From Rhizobium chutanense (GTDB lineage Bacteria > Pseudomonadota > Alphaproteobacteria > Rhizobiales > Rhizobiaceae): DNA of 64,000 nt. Shown here piece after piece: positions 60,621 through 64,000 of this stretch (positions are counted from its first letter, which is position 1; every line of letters begins with the position of its first letter). The notes beneath the pieces were generated by a model. That model saw only the letters and a program-made list of their open reading frames with translations, searched no databases and had not been told where the DNA came from. The stretch is taken from contig NZ_NWSV01000011.1 in NCBI RefSeq assembly GCF_002531935.1, forward strand, positions 62,001-126,000, given 5' to 3'. The position numbers and the translations under genes are program-made.

Positions 60621-62765
60621 TTAGGACGCCATCGCGTAACGGCGATGGTCCGATGCCCGGGCGCTGCCCGTTTTGAAGCGCCTCAGCAGTTCGGCAAGGC
60701 TTTCGGTTTCCTGCGTCAGGCTCTGGGCGGCCGCCGTGGTTTCTTCGACCATTGCGGCGTTCTGCTGCGTCACCTTGTCCATCTGGTCGCCGGCGGCCGA
60801 GACCTCGCGCAGGCTTGTCGCCTGCTCGCGGGCGGCGACCGCGATCTCGGCGACGGTCGCGTTCATGGCGGTGACGTGCTCGACGATCTGCTCGAGCGAG
60901 ACGCCGGATTCACCGACCAGCTCGACGCCTGTCTTAACCTGAGTCGAGGAGGTGGAGATCAGTTCCTTAATCTCCCGCGCCGCATTGGCCGAACGCTGGG
61001 CGAGTTCACGGACTTCCTGGGCGACGACGGCGAAGCCCTTGCCCGCTTCACCGGCACGCGCGGCTTCGACACCGGCATTCAGCGCAAGCAGGTTGGTCTG
61101 GAAGGCGATTTCGTCGATGACGCTGATGATGTTGCCGATCTTCGACGACGAATTCTGGATTTCCGTCATCGCCGCGATGGCGCGGGAAACGATCTCGCCG
61201 CCCTTTTCGGCATTGGTGCGGGCCGTCGCCACGACAGCCTGGGCGCGGCTTGCGCCCTCGGCCGTCCCGTTGACACCGCGGGTGACGTCGCCGAGCGCTG
61301 CAACCGTCTCCTCCAGGGAAGCCGCCTGCTGCTCGGTGCGGCGGGCAAGATCGTTGGAGGCCGTCGAGATTTCCGAAAGGCCCGACCGGATCGTGGCGAC
61401 CGCCCGGATGACGGAGGCGACGGCCTCTTCAAGGCTTGCGACCGAATTGTTGAAATGATCGCGAATCCTGACATAGCGATGATCGACTTCGCCGACGCGG
61501 ACGGTGAGATCGCCCTTCGAGAGTGCGTCCAGCCCGACGGAGATCTGGCGGAAGGCATGTTCCATTACCTGTGCGTCGGAGAGCCGCTCGGCCTCTTGGC
61601 GCAGCCGTTCTTCTTCGGCCGCCAGACGGGCGCGTTCGGCATTGGCTTCGGCGATCAGCTTGGCGCGTCCGGTCTCCTGGAAGACCTTCAGCGAACGGGC
61701 CATGGCGCCGAGCTCGTGCCGGTGCTCGACGCCCGTGATCACGATCGCGTCGTCGCCGCGGGCAAGCCGCTCCATGGACTGAGCCATGCCGCGAACGGCG
61801 GAGGAAATCAGCCGGCCGACGAAATAGGAGAGCACGAGCCCGATGACGATCAGCAGGCCGCTGATGACGAGCGTGGCGCTGGTCGCGGAGGCAACGGTTG
61901 CTTCCACAGAACCGTCGAGGTTCTTCTGCGCGCCGGTGACGGTCGCCTGCAGATCCTTGAACTCGCCCGATATTTTCGGCGCCAGCACGTTGAGCTGCGT
62001 CTGGCGGATATTGCCGGATGCCTGCAGCACTTCCTTCATGTCGCCGAGACGGGCCGTGTAGTTCTGCATGAGTTGACCGGCACCCATGAGGCGTTTCTTC
62101 TGCAGCTCGTTCTTGGCGGCCTTGGCGGCGGCATCGTTGAGCGCCACCGCTTCGCCGAGCGCTGCCTGCGCCGTGTCATAGGCGGCAAAATCGTCGGAAT
62201 GGACGAAGCGCTCGGAGAAATAGAGGCTGCGGTTCAGGGCTTCCAGCGTTTCCGCCGTCATGTGCAGCAGGGCCACGTCGTTCTGGCGCCAGGCGCTGCG
62301 CATGACGTCATTGAGCGCGATGCTGGTCCAGGGGCCGAATTCGGTGACCTTGGAGATCAGCAGGTCTCGCCGGGCTTGAAGGATGACGATCTGTTCGAAG
62401 GCCTTGCCATAGGCGGCAATATCCTGACGGATCGCGGCAAGACCAGCCTGCAGGTCCTTGTTGTCGGCAAAACGCGGATCGTCGGCTTCGAAGGCTTTGA
62501 CGCCGGCACGGAAACTGTCGACGACGGCCTGCGACGGCGTGGAGCGGAAGGCCTCGGCCGACATCTGGATCTCATGCAGCTGGTCGCTGTAATCCGAGAT
62601 GGCAAGGCTCTGGCCGGCAGTGGCGCGATAGGAGGCGAAGATGGCGGCGAGCCCGTTCATGCCGGAGATCGCGCTGACGGTGAGAAGGCTCATCAGCAGG
62701 ATCAGCGGCACGAAGCCCGAGGTGATCTGCGCGCGAATGCCGAATTTATTCCAGAAATGCAACAT
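60621..62765 (-). CDS. Methyl-accepting chemotaxis protein following a sugar-binding protein
   Basis: The 714-residue receptor has a first membrane helix (SGFVPLILLMSLLTVSAI) and a large periplasmic helical sensor of about 270 residues. A second helix follows near 310 (TLVISGLLIVIGLVLSYFVG), then HAMP segments, a coil rich in Ala/Glu/Arg, and the signalling tip DEIAFQTNLLALNAGVEAARAGE. Of two adjacent ATGs the second (62765) has AGAGG six bases upstream. The gene starts 17 bases after the sugar-binding-protein gene on the same strand, so the receptor may read the loaded binding protein. No pentapeptide is seen at the C-terminus. Confidence 0.9.
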   Translation of the reverse strand: MLHFWNKFGIRAQITSGFVPLILLMSLLTVSAISGMNGLAAIFASYRATAGQSLAISDYSDQLHEIQMSAEAFRSTPSQAVVDSFRAGVKAFEADDPRFADNKDLQAGLAAIRQDIAAYGKAFEQIVILQARRDLLISKVTEFGPWTSIALNDVMRSAWRQNDVALLHMTAETLEALNRSLYFSERFVHSDDFAAYDTAQAALGEAVALNDAAAKAAKNELQKKRLMGAGQLMQNYTARLGDMKEVLQASGNIRQTQLNVLAPKISGEFKDLQATVTGAQKNLDGSVEATVASATSATLVISGLLIVIGLVLSYFVGRLISSAVRGMAQSMERLARGDDAIVITGVEHRHELGAMARSLKVFQETGRAKLIAEANAERARLAAEEERLRQEAERLSDAQVMEHAFRQISVGLDALSKGDLTVRVGEVDHRYVRIRDHFNNSVASLEEAVASVIRAVATIRSGLSEISTASNDLARRTEQQAASLEETVAALGDVTRGVNGTAEGASRAQAVVATARTNAEKGGEIVSRAIAAMTEIQNSSSKIGNIISVIDEIAFQTNLLALNAGVEAARAGEAGKGFAVVAQEVRELAQRSANAAREIKELISTSSTQVKTGVELVGESGVSLEQIVEHVTAMNATVAEIAVAAREQATSLREVSAAGDQMDKVTQQNAAMVEETTAAAQSLTQETESLAELLRRFKTGSARASDHRRYAMAS

Positions 62766-62781
62766 CATAGGCCTCTTATGC

Positions 62782-63711
62782 TCACTGGCTCTTCGGCAGG
62801 TATTGGGCAATGTTCTCAGGTGTGACGAGTTCGAAGGGAACGTTGTTTTCGCGCGGCACCTTCTCCTTTTTGATGAGCTTCATGGCGGCATCGACCGCAG
62901 CTGCGCCCTGCCCGACGGCGCTCTGGAGAACGGTGACATCGAGATCGCCCGCTACCATTGCCGCAAGCGCATCGTCGGTCGCGTCGACGCCGCCGACGAC
63001 GACGTCCTTCATCGGGATATTGGCTTTCTTCATGGCGCGGATCGCACCGAGCGCCATCTCGTCATTGTTGGCGATAACAGCATCGAACTTGACACCGGCC
63101 GCCAGCCATTCCTGCATCTGCTGATCTGCATAATCGCGCGACCAATAGGCCGCTTGCTGCTCGACGATCTCAAGGCCTTTGCATTCCGGCGTCGCGATGA
63201 CATCTGATATGTCCTGGGTGCGGGTGCGGGCAGCCACATGGAAGACCTCCCCCATCAGCACGACGACACGGCCCTTGCCCTTGAGGAGAGAGCACACTTG
63301 CTTCGTCTCAAGCGTACCGGAGTCTTTCTCATCGGAGGCGACAACGACCTGATTGTCCGGCAAGTCCAGAAGATTGGAGGGCGTCGTGTTGATGTAAACA
63401 AGCGGAATGCCGGCATCCGCTGCGATCTTGGTCATTTGCGGCCCGAGATCGCCATCAGACAGCATCATGATAATGGCATCGACCTTGTCGGCGACGAACT
63501 GCTGAACCTGCTTCTTCTGCAGCTCATTGTCGCCATTGGCATTCTGGGTGACGAGCTTGAGGCCTGATATCGTCTTCCCGTGCGAGACGACGCCGTTCAC
63601 AAGCATCTCTCTAAACTTGTCGAGATTGGTCATCGAAACCCCGATCGTCTGCGCATTGGCAACAGAGACCGATATCGCCAGAGCGATGGATGCAAGCGTG
63701 GCCGTTTTCAT
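62782..63711 (-). CDS. Sugar ABC substrate-binding protein (RbsB type)
   Basis: The 309-residue periplasmic protein has a signal peptide (MKTATLASIALAISVSVANAQ). Its two Rossmann-like lobes are of the ribose/autoinducer-binding class: IGVSMTNLDKFREMLVNGV, QQFVADKVDAIIMMLSDGD, IPLVYINTT, VIANNDEMALGAIRAMK and VVGGVDATDDALAAM. The ligand is probably a pentose, hexose or polyol. ATG 63711 has AGGGGAATTC upstream. It is followed by a chemoreceptor and preceded by a MalG-type permease end on the same strand. That permease type is not the usual RbsC partner. Confidence 0.88.
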   Translation of the reverse strand: MKTATLASIALAISVSVANAQTIGVSMTNLDKFREMLVNGVVSHGKTISGLKLVTQNANGDNELQKKQVQQFVADKVDAIIMMLSDGDLGPQMTKIAADAGIPLVYINTTPSNLLDLPDNQVVVASDEKDSGTLETKQVCSLLKGKGRVVVLMGEVFHVAARTRTQDISDVIATPECKGLEIVEQQAAYWSRDYADQQMQEWLAAGVKFDAVIANNDEMALGAIRAMKKANIPMKDVVVGGVDATDDALAAMVAGDLDVTVLQSAVGQGAAAVDAAMKLIKKEKVPRENNVPFELVTPENIAQYLPKSQ

Positions 63712-63804
63712 GAATTCCCCTGCGCAATTCGGATATGAACGCGTTATTTCAAATCTTGGTTAAATTTTGCTTTTCGGCCGGAAGCAAAAGTTAAGCGCGA
63801 GGAA

Positions 63805-64000
63805 TTAACGACCACCGAAGCCGGAACTGACGGTGATGCCCCTGTAGATCACCCTCTGCAGCACGATGGCCAGGATGACGCCGGGCACCATGGAAATCGT
63901 CGCACCCGCCATGATGTAGTTCCACGCAGTGCCCTGTTGTGTCTGGAACAAGGTGAGCCCGAGCGGCAACGTGGCTTTTTCGACGCCGCTGGTGGCGATC
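63805..64000 (-). CDS. Carbohydrate ABC permease, MalG type (C-terminal part only)
   Basis: The minus-strand frame runs in from the right edge and ends with TAA at 63805. Its 64 residues read IATSGVEKATLPLGLTLFQ and continue through a final membrane helix (MVPGVILAIVLQRVIYRGI) to GFGGR. The pattern of a loop of 20 residues, a last helix and a short basic end is that of MalG-like subunits. It lies 93 bases upstream of the RbsB-type gene and so may belong to a different importer of the same operon. Confidence 0.8.
   Translation of the reverse strand, partial: IATSGVEKATLPLGLTLFQTQQGTAWNYIMAGATISMVPGVILAIVLQRVIYRGITVSSGFGGR

Overview
The window looks like part of the genome of a Rhizobium-type alphaproteobacterium (Rhizobium leguminosarum/etli group or a close relative). 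The base composition is GC-rich with strong G/C third positions. The content is typical of rhizobial accessory replicons: ABC importers with their own LacI/ROK/AraC regulators, TauE/YedE sulfur transporters next to a BigR-type repressor, chemoreceptors, storage-glucan and trehalose enzymes, and an EcfG-type stress promoter. I see no rRNA, tRNA, ribosomal or replication genes, and no intact mobile element or CRISPR. A plasmid or chromid origin is therefore likely, but the sequence does not prove it.

Left part (1-17.8 kb): a truncated gene and a small lipoprotein; a sugar-acid module (RraA-like aldolase-type protein, IlvD/Edd dehydratase, divergent GntR regulator with a 16-bp palindrome); an exported protein; small ORFs beside the trehalose-forming enzyme TreZ; a ParDE toxin-antitoxin pair with operator repeats; and a two-gene signalling unit. 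That unit consists of a REC-kinase-REC protein and a roughly 2100-residue soluble hybrid kinase built on eleven 92-residue HAMP repeats. A small gene with a near-perfect EcfG promoter lies divergent from it.

Middle part (17.9-41.1 kb): a ferric-siderophore-type ABC importer; an Lrp regulator divergent from an aromatic-type aminotransferase and a thiamine-diphosphate enzyme; a branching-enzyme gene whose product appears to start with the N-terminal domain of GlgE instead of the usual GlgB N-terminus, with a reading-frame problem at its 5' end; a metallo-beta-lactamase-fold protein followed by an APH-type kinase; CorA; a chemoreceptor; an NCS1 nucleobase or allantoin-type permease; a lipoprotein hydrolase; and an RND efflux operon with two adaptors and a divergent TetR repressor.

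Right part (41.2-64 kb): three regulators (LacI, AraC, ROK) precede a carbohydrate locus. It has two permeases, an ATPase, a GH28 enzyme, a GH105 enzyme and an 840-residue unrecognised protein in one leftward operon, with the binding protein divergent. Two matching 16-bp palindromes lie exactly 140 bp apart in the shared promoter region. The likely substrates are pectin or rhamnogalacturonan fragments. Next comes a complete BigR-type persulfide/sulfur operon (Blh, BigR, two YeeE/YedE proteins, TauE) with an AT-rich operator. Then follow a DUF3422 membrane protein; a MarR regulator and small monooxygenase-fold protein sharing a 30-bp palindrome; and a sugar-binding-protein gene followed at once by a chemoreceptor gene, with a permease gene running off the window edge.

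The most unusual items are the GlgE/GlgB chimera, the poly-HAMP kinase with its tandem DNA repeats, and the carbohydrate operon with the unrecognised 840-residue protein. All functions are read from motifs and context only; no database search was possible.
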